A DNA stretch of 64,000 bases from DASUGC01 sp035606665 (GTDB lineage: Bacteria; Acidobacteriota; Vicinamibacteria; Vicinamibacterales; SCN-69-37), in contig DATNEY010000021.1 of the NCBI GenBank assembly GCA_035606665.1, forward strand, positions 62,001 to 126,000. Reading direction: 5' to 3'. Positions 43,069 to 50,808 of this stretch are shown in pieces; position 1 is the stretch's first letter; each line of letters begins with the position of its first letter. Position numbers and translations under genes: made by a program. The notes beneath the pieces are model-generated. The model searched no databases. It was given only the letters and a program-made list of their open reading frames with translations, and was not told the DNA's origin.

Positions 43069-43371
43069 ATGGGTGTTCTGAGAACCGAATTTGAAGTGAC
43101 GTGTCCCTGCTGCCAGTCCACGCTCGTCATCGACGAGGGCCTCAAGCGCGTCGTGCGTCACACCGAGCCCGAGCGAACCGACAAGCCGAAGCTGGACGAT
43201 GCCCACAACATCCTGGCGGAGGCCAAGGCCCGCCGCGATGCGTTGTTCGAGCAGTCCGTGCAGTCCGAGAAGACCCGCGGTGATGCGCTGTCGAAGCGCT
43301 TCGAAGAAGCCCTGAAGCAGGCCCGTGAGGAGCCCGTCTCGAAGCCTCAGCGCGACTTCGACTTGGATTGA
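43069..43371 (+). CDS. Small zinc-ribbon protein of unknown function
   Basis: A 100-residue protein. FEVTCPCCQSTLVID resembles half a zinc ribbon, followed by a long charged helix (residues ~45-90) that may form a coiled coil. The ATG at 43069 has gagg about eight bases upstream. No enzymatic family is recognised. The last 25 bases overlap the convergent transglutaminase-like gene. Confidence 0.72.
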   Translation: MGVLRTEFEVTCPCCQSTLVIDEGLKRVVRHTEPERTDKPKLDDAHNILAEAKARRDALFEQSVQSEKTRGDALSKRFEEALKQAREEPVSKPQRDFDLD

Positions 43372-44027
43372 GGCCACGCGCTCCACGTTCGCCGATCGTA
43401 GAACGCGGGCTTCCGGCCCGGGTTTGCCTTGATGAACTCAAAGTAGCGGCGGCGAAGGGCGCGCACGCGCGTGGGCGAGGACGAGATCTTGCGATGCGGG
43501 ATCTCGAATAGCAGCCGTTCCACCTTCCAGACATTGCCTGGCGACAGCCGCCAGTCGTAATTGCCGAGCACCCGCAGGTCGACGGTTCCGTACGCCTTGA
43601 GGCATCCGGACGTGTCGACGAAGGGATCGAAGTAGGTCAAGGCAAGGTGCCGCAGGGCTCTGAAGACGGGCTTGCGGCCGTGCAGTCCGGGATCGCGCGA
43701 GCGCGCGACGGAACCCCATCGGCCGCGATGCTGGTAAATGAAGATGGCGTGATCGAGGCCGTCGATTGATTCGAGGCTCATCAGGAGTGGCGGGTATCCG
43801 TGCTGCTCGAGCACAACCGTCGCGAAGAGTGCCGCCTCGAGACAGTGCGCGGTGTGGTGCTTCACGACACCGCGGAACGTCCGCAGCTTGGCGGGCTCGG
43901 GCGGCGGCTCGGTGTTGTACGGCAGGCGATTCAGGTAGGCCTGGACCGCGCGTGGCGTGCGAAGCCGGCGGATCAACCGCCGTTCCTGCGCCGTGAATTC
44001 GCCCGCTGCCGGCCGGTTCGTGCTCAC
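43347..44027 (-). CDS. Transglutaminase-like protein
   Basis: A 226-residue protein. HHTAHCLEAALFATVVLEQHG followed by GLDHAIFIYQ gives the Cys and His of a transglutaminase/papain-like core, and later Asp residues could complete the triad. The N-terminal LRTPRAVQAYLNRLPYNTE is a helical lead-in seen in small acidobacterial homologs. The start is GTG at 44027, overlapping the SCO stop as GTGA, so the two genes are translationally coupled. Hydrolysis or crosslinking of peptide bonds is possible; the substrate is unknown. Confidence 0.75.
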   Translation of the reverse strand: MSTNRPAAGEFTAQERRLIRRLRTPRAVQAYLNRLPYNTEPPPEPAKLRTFRGVVKHHTAHCLEAALFATVVLEQHGYPPLLMSLESIDGLDHAIFIYQHRGRWGSVARSRDPGLHGRKPVFRALRHLALTYFDPFVDTSGCLKAYGTVDLRVLGNYDWRLSPGNVWKVERLLFEIPHRKISSSPTRVRALRRRYFEFIKANPGRKPAFYDRRTWSAWPQSKSKSR

Positions 44028-44899
44028 GGCTGTTTGACGGCCGCGCGAATGTCCTCGAGCGCCCTCGACGGCGTCCATTCGTTGCCCGTGTAGATCTTCT
44101 CAATGCGGCCATCGGCGCCGACGAGTGCGGTCCGCAGGTTGTGTGTGATCTCCTGTGCGCCAGACGGACGGATCAGTCCCACACCAAGTTTTGCGGCGAA
44201 CTTGTCCATCGTGCCGCGATCGCCGGTCAGCATCGTCCAGATGGCCGGGTCGGCCCTGAGCTTCTTCGCGTGCGCCGCAAGCACCGCGGGCGTGTCGAAC
44301 TCGGGATCGAAGGACAGCGTCACGAGCCGGAGTTTGTCCCGCAAGGCCGCATCGGCGGTCACCGCCGCCTGAATGGCCGCGAAGTGCCGGTCCATCAACG
44401 GGCAGTAATTCGGCAGAGGACACCGCGTGTAGATGAACGTCAGCAGGGTGACGGAGCCGCGCCACTCCGACATCGTTCGCCGCCGATCGGTTTGATCGAT
44501 GAAGGCCGCATCCGGCAGCAGGTCGCCTTCTTCCAGCAGGTTGCCGGGAATCGCTGCCGCATTCGAGTCCGCAGGCAGTTCGGAGAAGCCCGTGCGCTCG
44601 ATCTTCGTGAGCCGGCCGACCGCGTCCGTGACCTCCAGCGTGGCGTAAATCAGTTCGCCTGGTTCCCGGCCCTTCATCAACTCAGGGGACGCGACGGGGA
44701 AGGTCATCGTCATGGCCGGCATGAAGCCTTCGACGTCCTCGTGCTTGATCGTGATCTGCTGCTTGTCCGCCTGGACCGAAAGCACTTGTCCGCGAAGGGG
44801 ATACGGACGCGCAGGCCCGGACCGCTCACAGGCGGCGGAGACGAAGATGCTGATGGCGGCCGAGATGGCGATGAGCTGGCGGACTACTCGACGATCCAT
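44024..44899 (-). CDS. SCO1/SenC copper protein with an N-terminal CusF-like domain
   Basis: A 291-residue lipoprotein (lipobox SAAC). Residues ~30-105 look like a CusF-type copper-binding domain, with GQVLSVQADKQQITIKHED and PAMTMTFPV. The C-terminal thioredoxin-fold SCO domain has FIYTRCPLPNYCPLM, a C-x5-C copper motif instead of the classical C-x3-C, plus the distal His in EITHNLRTAL. It should deliver copper to cytochrome oxidase or buffer periplasmic Cu(I). The start at 44899 overlaps the ABC gene by 16 bases. Confidence 0.88.
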   Translation of the reverse strand: MDRRVVRQLIAISAAISIFVSAACERSGPARPYPLRGQVLSVQADKQQITIKHEDVEGFMPAMTMTFPVASPELMKGREPGELIYATLEVTDAVGRLTKIERTGFSELPADSNAAAIPGNLLEEGDLLPDAAFIDQTDRRRTMSEWRGSVTLLTFIYTRCPLPNYCPLMDRHFAAIQAAVTADAALRDKLRLVTLSFDPEFDTPAVLAAHAKKLRADPAIWTMLTGDRGTMDKFAAKLGVGLIRPSGAQEITHNLRTALVGADGRIEKIYTGNEWTPSRALEDIRAAVKQP

Positions 44900-45621
44900 C
44901 CGTCTTTGAGCTGAATCACGCGGCTGCCGAACGCGGCGTTGGCCTCGGAGTGGGTGACCTGGATGATCGTCGTGCCCGCGTCGTTCAGCTTCTTGAAGAG
45001 CTCCATGATCTCGCGGCCCTGGCTCGAGTGCAGGTTGCCCGTCGGCTCGTCCGCGAGAATCACCTTTGGATTCGCGATGACGGCCCGCGCCACCGCGACG
45101 AGCTGCTGCTGTCCGCCGGACAGCTGGCTCGGATACAGATCCTTCTTGCCCACGATGTTGAAGCGATCGAGCACGTCGCAGACGATGCTGTCGCGATCGG
45201 ACTTGCGCACGTCGCGGTACGAAAGCGGCACGTCCAGGTTCTCGTAGACGGTCAGGTGATCGAGCAGGTGATAGCTCTGGAACACGAAGCCGATGTGCTG
45301 CTTGTGCAGCTTCGCGCGATCCTTCGGGCTCAGCCGGTGTACGGGCTGGCCCGCGAAGTAGTACTCCCCGGTCCACTCGCTGTCGTGCATGCCGAGGATG
45401 TGAAGCAACGTCGACTTGCCCGCGCCCGACGGGCCCATGATCGAGACGAATTCGCCTTCGCGAAGATCGGCGGCAATTCTGCGCAGGACCCACGTGCGGC
45501 TCGCGCCGTGGGCGTACGACTTCTCGATGTTGCGAAGCGCAATGAGCGAGTCAGTAGCCGGGGCGTCCTCTTCCTTGATGGGTGCGGCCGGCTGTGGTGT
45601 GCTGCGGGAAAAGAAGGACAT
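44884..45621 (-). CDS. LolD/MacB-like ABC transporter ATPase
   Basis: A 245-residue ATP-binding subunit. It has Walker A GPSGAGKST, signature LSGGQQQLVAVARA, Walker B VILADEPTGNLHS and the H-loop VTHSE. The GNLHS and FQSYHLLDHLTVYENL forms match the LolD/MacB/SalX group that drives mechanotransmission permeases. No permease is adjacent, but the orphan permease at 5.8 kb is of the matching class. An N-terminal ~25-residue Pro/Ala-rich tail is unusual. The SCO gene overlaps its end. Confidence 0.92.
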   Translation of the reverse strand: MSFFSRSTPQPAAPIKEEDAPATDSLIALRNIEKSYAHGASRTWVLRRIAADLREGEFVSIMGPSGAGKSTLLHILGMHDSEWTGEYYFAGQPVHRLSPKDRAKLHKQHIGFVFQSYHLLDHLTVYENLDVPLSYRDVRKSDRDSIVCDVLDRFNIVGKKDLYPSQLSGGQQQLVAVARAVIANPKVILADEPTGNLHSSQGREIMELFKKLNDAGTTIIQVTHSEANAAFGSRVIQLKDGWIVE

Positions 45622-45727
45622 TCGCCAGCGATTGTACGCCACTGGCCGGGAGGCCGCCGCCACTGGCCGAAGCGCCCGCGACTCCCTGCCGGCGTCTCCG
45701 TATTGTGCTTGTAGCGCGGAGGTTCTG

Positions 45728-45859
45728 ATGACGTTAGGCAGAAGGTGGCTGATACCGGTGGCGATAGTCGGAGCGACGGCGACCCTGCTCGCGGCAGGCC
45801 TCTTCTGGGCGTTGATCACGCGGCCGATGGCCGCGGCGCAGTTCCTGGGCGGCCTTTAG
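45728..45859 (+). CDS. 43-residue single-pass membrane protein
   Basis: A very short gene below the usual detection length. RRWLIPVAIVGATATLLAAG begins one transmembrane helix with a positive N-terminus. The ATG is preceded by cggaggttctg, and the same eleven bases precede the next gene. The duplicated strong ribosome binding site is the main evidence that it is translated. Being first in the LiaF-like operon, it may be a regulator or accessory peptide of that module. Confidence 0.6.
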   Translation: MTLGRRWLIPVAIVGATATLLAAGLFWALITRPMAAAQFLGGL

Positions 45860-45889
45860 CCGCCTGCCGGTACCGACGGAGGTTCTGAC

Positions 45890-46219
45890 ATGGATTCCAA
45901 GCAGGCATCGCAGGTGACGACCGGGCTCGTGGTAGTCGCCATCGGACTCATGATGCTGGCCGGACAGTTCGATTCGACCTGGGCCTGGGACTTCGGGCGG
46001 ATGTGGCCAATTGTCTTCGTGGTCCTCGGCGTAGGCAGGCTGATGACCAGGGACGGGCGTGGCTCGGGTCTCTGGTTCCTGGCGCTCGGCGCCATCTTCT
46101 TCATGCATACCTACGGCGTCCTGCGGCTCAGCCGCTCGTGGCCGTTGTTCATCGTGCTCGGGGGGATTTCGATGATGTTTCCAAAGGCGGGCTGCGCAGA
46201 CAAGAAGGTGCGGACATGA
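45890..46219 (+). CDS. Small membrane protein with LiaI/LiaF-like transmembrane domain
   Basis: A 109-residue protein with three or four hydrophobic segments (TTGLVVVAIGLMMLAGQFD, MWPIVFVVLGVGRL, LWFLALGAIFFM, WPLFIVLGGISMMF), the DUF5668-type repeat found in LiaI/LiaF and related envelope-stress proteins. The strong RBS ggagg lies nine bases upstream. It ends ATGA over the LiaF-like gene start, so the two are coupled. Confidence 0.82.
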   Translation: MDSKQASQVTTGLVVVAIGLMMLAGQFDSTWAWDFGRMWPIVFVVLGVGRLMTRDGRGSGLWFLALGAIFFMHTYGVLRLSRSWPLFIVLGGISMMFPKAGCADKKVRT

Positions 46220-46974
46220 CCCGCGAACGCGGCGCGTTCCTCAGCCCGCGCGTCATCGTCGGCCTGATGATCGTCGGCTTCGGCCTGGCGTTGACGCTCG
46301 ACAACCTCGAAATCATGGAGGCCGGGGATCTGATCAGATACTGGCCGTTCGGGCTCGTCGCCATCGGTCTGGTGAAGCTGCTTCAGGACGAGGATCGTTC
46401 GAGCAAGATCTCCGGCGGCATCCTGGTCCTGCTCGGCGCGGCGTTCGCGGCCGAGAACTTCACGAACTTCCACTTCCACATCTGGCGTCTGTGGCCCGTC
46501 GCAGTGATCGGCTTTGGCCTGATGATCCTCATGCGAGCTTTCCGCTCGAACACGGAAAACCGGGAGGGGCTGGGCTATGTGAGTGGCTCCGGTGGCGGCT
46601 CGCTCGGGGGCGGTGTCGCGTCCGCGAAGGGTGGCGGCACGATGGAGCAGACGCTGTCGGAGTTTGCAATGTGGTCGGGCGTTCAGCGCCGGGTGGCCTC
46701 GCCGTCGTTCAAGAAGGCCGAGCTTACGGCCATCATGGGCGGCATTGAGATCGACTTGCGACAGGCCGGAACCGAAAACGGAGAAGCCGTCATCGATGTC
46801 TTCGTCATGTGGGGTGGCATTGAAATCACCGTGCCGCCGGACTGGGCGGTCTCGAATCAAATCACCCCAATCATGGGCGGATCGGAAGACAAGAGCACGG
46901 GGACGCAGCAGTCGCGGAATCGTCTCATCGTCAAGGGCGTGGTGATAATGGGCGGCGTGGAAATCAAGACCTAG
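46216..46974 (+). CDS. LiaF-like membrane protein
   Basis: A 252-residue protein. Residues ~1-120 contain DUF5668-type helices (VIVGLMIVGFGLALTLDN, YWPFGLVAIGLVKLL, HIWRLWPVAVIGFGLMILM). A Gly/Ser linker follows, and the C-terminal beta-helix-like domain (AELTAIMGGIEIDLRQAG, VFVMWGGIEITVP) matches the cell-wall-active-antibiotics-response domain of LiaF/VraT. In Firmicutes LiaF restrains a histidine kinase until envelope damage occurs. The kinase and regulator genes follow here, so an equivalent role is likely. Confidence 0.87.
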   Translation: MTRERGAFLSPRVIVGLMIVGFGLALTLDNLEIMEAGDLIRYWPFGLVAIGLVKLLQDEDRSSKISGGILVLLGAAFAAENFTNFHFHIWRLWPVAVIGFGLMILMRAFRSNTENREGLGYVSGSGGGSLGGGVASAKGGGTMEQTLSEFAMWSGVQRRVASPSFKKAELTAIMGGIEIDLRQAGTENGEAVIDVFVMWGGIEITVPPDWAVSNQITPIMGGSEDKSTGTQQSRNRLIVKGVVIMGGVEIKT

Positions 46975-46980
46975 CTGCAA

Positions 46981-48027
46981 ATGCATCCGATCCTGGGCGA
47001 CCAGCTGCGGCTGCGCCTGCATCTGACGGCCTGGAGCCTGGCCGGCGCGATGCTGGCCTTGCTCCTTCGAGTCCTCGTGAACCTGGGCTGGACCGAGGCG
47101 CTGGTATTCGGCATTCCAATGGGACTCCTTGCCGCGCCTGTATCGCTCTCCGCCTGGTATCTGGTGCGCGCGATGCCACTGGCGCGCACGAACGGGCTCA
47201 GGATCGGTGCCACGGCGCTCGGCGCAGCCGTGATTACATCGTCGCTCTGGACAGGCGCCGGGCGGCTGTGGTGGCAGCTCCTCAGCCGCACCGGCTTTGA
47301 AATGCCGGCGAACACTCTGGGCTCGATGACGCTGCTCCTCGGGCTCGGCGTGCTCGGCTACCTGCTGGCCGTGACCGTGCACTATGTCTTTCAGGCGTCG
47401 GAGCAGTCCGCGGTGTCAGAGCGGCGGGCGCTCGAGTCGCAGATCGCGCACCGCGATGCCGAGCTGCGCGCTCTGCGCGCGCAGATCGATCCCCACTTTC
47501 TCTTCAACAGCCTCAACTCGGTCGTGGGTCTGATGACGAGTGACGTCACGCAGGCGCGCGCGATGTGCCTCAAGCTGGCGGAGTTCCTGCGGGACAGCCT
47601 GACGCTCGGGCGGGAGACGCGCATCAGCCTCGCGCGCGAGGTCGCCCTGGCGGAGCAGTACCTGAGTGTCGAACGGATCCGGTTTGGTGCGCGTCTCAAC
47701 GTAGCCTCGCGCATCGACGATGCGGCGCGTGAGGTGCCGGTGCCTCCGCTCATTCTCCAGCCGCTCGTAGAGAATGCGGTCCGCCACGGCGTCGCAACCC
47801 TTCTCGAAGGCGGCGTGGTCTCGATCGACGCGAGCCTCGCGGGCGAACGTCTGTTTGTTGTAGTGGCAAACCCGTATGACGCGGATTCGCGGCGCGGCGG
47901 CACCGGTTTCGGCGTGGACATCGTCCGGCGGCGGCTGGCGGCGTCATTCGGTGGGAGCGCCGCGCTGACCGCGGAGGCCGCCGACGGCAGCTACCGCGTG
48001 TCCGTCACGATGCCGATTGAAAGATGA
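46981..48027 (+). CDS. LytS/YpdA-like sensor histidine kinase
   Basis: A 348-residue membrane kinase. Four hydrophobic segments occupy residues ~15-140. The His-kinase domain has the phosphorylated His in IDPHFLFNSLNSV (PF06580). ATP-binding motifs are PLVENAVRHGV (N box) and GTGFGVDIVRRRL (G box). It should phosphorylate the LytTR regulator encoded 25 bases downstream. The start is six bases after the LiaF-like stop. Confidence 0.92.
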   Translation: MHPILGDQLRLRLHLTAWSLAGAMLALLLRVLVNLGWTEALVFGIPMGLLAAPVSLSAWYLVRAMPLARTNGLRIGATALGAAVITSSLWTGAGRLWWQLLSRTGFEMPANTLGSMTLLLGLGVLGYLLAVTVHYVFQASEQSAVSERRALESQIAHRDAELRALRAQIDPHFLFNSLNSVVGLMTSDVTQARAMCLKLAEFLRDSLTLGRETRISLAREVALAEQYLSVERIRFGARLNVASRIDDAAREVPVPPLILQPLVENAVRHGVATLLEGGVVSIDASLAGERLFVVVANPYDADSRRGGTGFGVDIVRRRLAASFGGSAALTAEAADGSYRVSVTMPIER

Positions 48028-48052
48028 CGATTGACAGCGGAGGATCCGCGGC

Positions 48053-48802
48053 ATGACTGAAGTGGGGAAGACGCTGCGGGTCGTGATTGTGGACGACGAG
48101 GAGCCGGCGCGAATGGCGCTACGGGCGGAGCTCGCAATCATGCCCGATGTCACGATCGCGGGTGAGTGCGCGCATGGCTTCGACGCCGTCAAGACCGTGG
48201 CCGAGGTTCGGCCCGATGTCGTTCTCCTCGACGTGCAGATGCCGAAGCTCGATGGTTTTGAGGTTCTGGAGCTCATCGGATCCGACGTGCCCGTCGTGTT
48301 CGTCACCGCGTACGACGAGTTCGCGTTGAAGGCGTTCGAAGTCCATGCCGTTGATTACCTGCTGAAACCGGTCTCAGCCGAGCGCCTGGCCATGGCGTTG
48401 TCCCGGGTGCGCGAACGCGTCCGGCCTGCGGCGCCCTCCACGAGCGCGCTGCGGGCCAGCGCCAGAAAGCCCGGCGAGTATCTCGAGCGGGTAGTCATCC
48501 GCGACGGCGCGCACGTCCACGTCGTGCCGGTGGACAAGATCGACTACGTCGAGGCGCAGGACGACTATGTGGCGTTTCGAACGGGAGGGAAGCTGCTCCT
48601 CAAAGAGCAGACCATGGGCGACGTCGAGTCGTCGCTCGACCCGAAGCGTTTCGTGCGCATCCACCGCTCGTACCTGCTGAACGTCGACCGCCTTGCGAGG
48701 GTTGAGCTGTACGCCAAGGACAGCCGCATAGCCATCCTGGTGGACGGCGCGAAGCTCCCGGTCAGCCGATCGGGATATCAGCGACTCCAGCAACTGCTGT
48801 AA
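48053..48802 (+). CDS. LytTR-family response regulator
   Basis: A 249-residue regulator. The receiver domain has the acidic pocket VDDEEPARM, phosphoacceptor in DVVLLDVQMPKLDGFE and the lysine of YLLKPV. The C-terminal LytTR DNA-binding domain (about 145-245) shows VDKIDYVEAQDDYVAF and FVRIHRSYLLNVDRL. It is read after ggagg. The target genes are likely the LiaF-like operon itself and envelope genes. Its TAA stop directly abuts the stop of the convergent zinc-ribbon gene. Confidence 0.95.
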   Translation: MTEVGKTLRVVIVDDEEPARMALRAELAIMPDVTIAGECAHGFDAVKTVAEVRPDVVLLDVQMPKLDGFEVLELIGSDVPVVFVTAYDEFALKAFEVHAVDYLLKPVSAERLAMALSRVRERVRPAAPSTSALRASARKPGEYLERVVIRDGAHVHVVPVDKIDYVEAQDDYVAFRTGGKLLLKEQTMGDVESSLDPKRFVRIHRSYLLNVDRLARVELYAKDSRIAILVDGAKLPVSRSGYQRLQQLL

Positions 48803-48994
48803 CTAGTTCTGTCGGTGCTGGGGCCGCCTGCGCGGGAAGGGCGTGACGTGCGTCAGAATCGCGTGGGTCTTCTTGTCCGTCGTCCAGACGTGCCCGCACT
48901 CCGCACAGCGGTAGTAATTGACCGTCGCATAGCTCGACGCCTGTAGTTCGCGTGGCGTCATCGCTCCGCAGTGCGGACAAGGTTGCACGGGCAT
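48803..48994 (-). CDS. Small zinc-ribbon protein
   Basis: A 63-residue protein with CPHCGAMT and YYRCAECGHVW, four cysteines in two pairs forming a zinc ribbon, and an Arg-rich tail. It could bind nucleic acid or be a protein adaptor; no specific function can be named. The ATG at 48994 is preferred over the longer frame to 49042, which runs into a 10-C tract. Confidence 0.7.
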   Translation of the reverse strand: MPVQPCPHCGAMTPRELQASSYATVNYYRCAECGHVWTTDKKTHAILTHVTPFPRRRPQHRQN

Positions 48995-49024
48995 GGCAAA
49001 AAAACGGCGGTACTCTAGATCGTG

Positions 49025-49034
49025 CCCCCCCCCC
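49025..49034. repeat. Ten-base C homopolymer upstream of the zinc-ribbon gene
   Basis: A run of ten cytosines between two divergent genes, in what is probably promoter sequence of the zinc-ribbon gene. Homopolymers of this length are slippage-prone. Confidence 0.7.
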
Positions 49035-49074
49035 GTTTGCAAGACCCCGCCAAAGACGGCTCCAGAGATTTTGG

Positions 49075-49104
49075 TTGACGCCGATTTAACTATCTAGTTA
49101 GTAT
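49075..49104 (+). promoter_or_regulatory. Promoter with embedded operator of the TetR-efflux operon
   Basis: TTGACG (49075-49080) and TAGTAT (49099-49104) are 18 bases apart. Between them lies the palindrome TAACTA-TC-TAGTTA (49087-49100). The -10 is seven bases before the ATG at 49112, so the transcript should be leaderless. A TetR dimer on the palindrome would block the promoter. Confidence 0.7.
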
Positions 49105-49111
49105 TAACCGT

Positions 49112-49789
49112 ATGGTTAAGGCGGGCAAGAAAACCGAGGCGGCGACTGGGACCAGGGAACTCATCCTGGCGGCGGCCATTCAGGAATTCGCGGGGAAGGG
49201 CTTCGATGGCGCCAAGGTGGACCGCATCGCGGAGCGCGCCGGCGTCAACAAAGCGATGCTCTACTACCACTTCCACAACAAGGCCGCGCTCTACCTCGAG
49301 ATACTCCGCGAACAGTTCAGCTCGGTGGCCGATGCCGTGGAGGCGGTGCGCGCGGCAGGTGGGTCGCCCGTCGATCAAATCCGGCACTTCACCGCGGCAA
49401 TCGCGCGTCAGGCGCTGGCGAGGCCGCACTTTCCGCACATGTGGCTGCGCGAAATCGCGGATGGCGGCAGGCACGTCGATGCGTCCGTCATCATGCAGTT
49501 CCGCCGTGTTCTCGCCGCGCTCGGCGCGATTCTCGCCGAGGGCCAGAAGGCCGGCGTGTTTCGAAAGGCAGATCCCCTGGTCGTGCAGATCAGCCTTGTC
49601 GCGCCCCTGATGTTCTTCGCCGCCTCGGCGCCCCTGCGCGAACGCGCCGCGCAGCTCGCTCCACCTTCACCCCCGCTTCCCGGCCTCGATGCCGTCATCG
49701 AGCACGTCCAGGCCGCGACGCTTGCAATTCTTTGCGTGGAGCCTCCGCGCAAAGCCCCGACTTCCACCTCAAGGAGACCGTCCCGATGA
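49112..49789 (+). CDS. TetR-family transcriptional repressor of the efflux operon
   Basis: A 225-residue regulator. The N-terminal helix-turn-helix is TRELILAAAIQEFAGKGFDG, VDRIAERAGVNKAMLYYHF, a clear TetR signature. The C-terminal half is a ligand-binding helical domain. It is the first gene of the efflux operon, coupled by ATGA to the HlyD gene, and almost certainly controls its own promoter, where a perfect palindrome overlaps the -35/-10 spacer. The ligand is unknown, presumably a drug or toxic lipid exported by the pump. Confidence 0.94.
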   Translation: MVKAGKKTEAATGTRELILAAAIQEFAGKGFDGAKVDRIAERAGVNKAMLYYHFHNKAALYLEILREQFSSVADAVEAVRAAGGSPVDQIRHFTAAIARQALARPHFPHMWLREIADGGRHVDASVIMQFRRVLAALGAILAEGQKAGVFRKADPLVVQISLVAPLMFFAASAPLRERAAQLAPPSPPLPGLDAVIEHVQAATLAILCVEPPRKAPTSTSRRPSR

Positions 49790-50799
49790 GATCACAGAGG
49801 ATTGCCGCAGGCCTGCTGCTCGTCGCAGCAGCTTCAGCCGCATGCCGAGGCCAGGCTAAGGATCTACCCGCACACGCGAGCGGCTACGTGGAGGCCACCG
49901 ACGTGCGCGTGTCTTCGACGATCGCCGGACGTGTGGCGACGGTGCTTGTGCAGGAGGGTGCGCGGGTGGAAGCCGGTACCGTTATCGCGACGCTCGGCAC
50001 CACGGACATCGATCTGGCACTGGCGCGAGTCCGCGCGGAACGTGCACAGGCCGTTGCGCAGTTGAGCCTGCTCAAGGCGGGTCCGCGGCCGGAGGACGTG
50101 CGGCAAGCCGAGGCGCAGGCCGCGGCAGCGAGCGCCGACCGGCATGCGGCCGATTCCGATCTCTCCGCGGCGAAGATCGACGAAGCGCGTTTCCAGCAGC
50201 TGGTCGATCGCAACGCCGGGTCCGCAAAGCAGCGCGACGACGCTGTGGCGCGCCGGCAGTTGGCCGAGGCGCGGCTGCACGCCGCTGATGAGCGGCTCGA
50301 TGTGGCGAAAAAGACCGTCGATCGCGTGAAGGCCGGCGCCCGTCCCGCTGAGATCGCCGGCGCCAAAGCAAGAATCGCCTTCGTCGACGCCCAAGCGGCC
50401 ATCGTCGCACAGGATCGTGCGGAGACAACGATCACGGCGCCGACGGCGGGCATCATCGCGTCGCGACTGGTGGAGCCCGGCGAGCTCGTCGGCGTTGGTA
50501 CGCCGCTCGTGTTGATCGTCGACCTGGATCATGCCTGGGCGAACGTCTATCTCGAGGAAACGCTGGTGCCGCAGGTGCGCCTGGACCAGCCGGCGACGGT
50601 GATCACAGATGCCGGCGATCGCCTCGAAGGCCGGGTCACATTCATCTCGCCGAAAGCGGAGTTCACGCCGCGCAACGTACAGACCGCGAACGAGCGCGCG
50701 AAGCTCGTGTACCGCCTGAAGGTGACGGTCGACAACCGGAAGGGCATCCTCAAGCCGGGCATGCCGGTCGAAGTGGACCTCGGCCTGGCGGCTCGATAG
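49786..50799 (+). CDS. HlyD/YbhG-type periplasmic adaptor lipoprotein
   Basis: A 337-residue membrane fusion protein. The lipobox is ASAAC. It has a beta-barrel/lipoyl half (STIAGRVATVLVQEGARVEAG), a long coiled-coil hairpin (about 80-200) and the closing lipoyl half (ITAPTAGIIASRLVEPGELV), then VYRLKVTVDN...GMPVEVDL. It bridges the inner-membrane ABC transporter to the TolC-like channel encoded in the same operon. aaggag precedes the ATG. Confidence 0.93.
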   Translation: MRSQRIAAGLLLVAAASAACRGQAKDLPAHASGYVEATDVRVSSTIAGRVATVLVQEGARVEAGTVIATLGTTDIDLALARVRAERAQAVAQLSLLKAGPRPEDVRQAEAQAAAASADRHAADSDLSAAKIDEARFQQLVDRNAGSAKQRDDAVARRQLAEARLHAADERLDVAKKTVDRVKAGARPAEIAGAKARIAFVDAQAAIVAQDRAETTITAPTAGIIASRLVEPGELVGVGTPLVLIVDLDHAWANVYLEETLVPQVRLDQPATVITDAGDRLEGRVTFISPKAEFTPRNVQTANERAKLVYRLKVTVDNRKGILKPGMPVEVDLGLAAR

Positions 50800-50808
50800 G
50801 AGCGCGTC

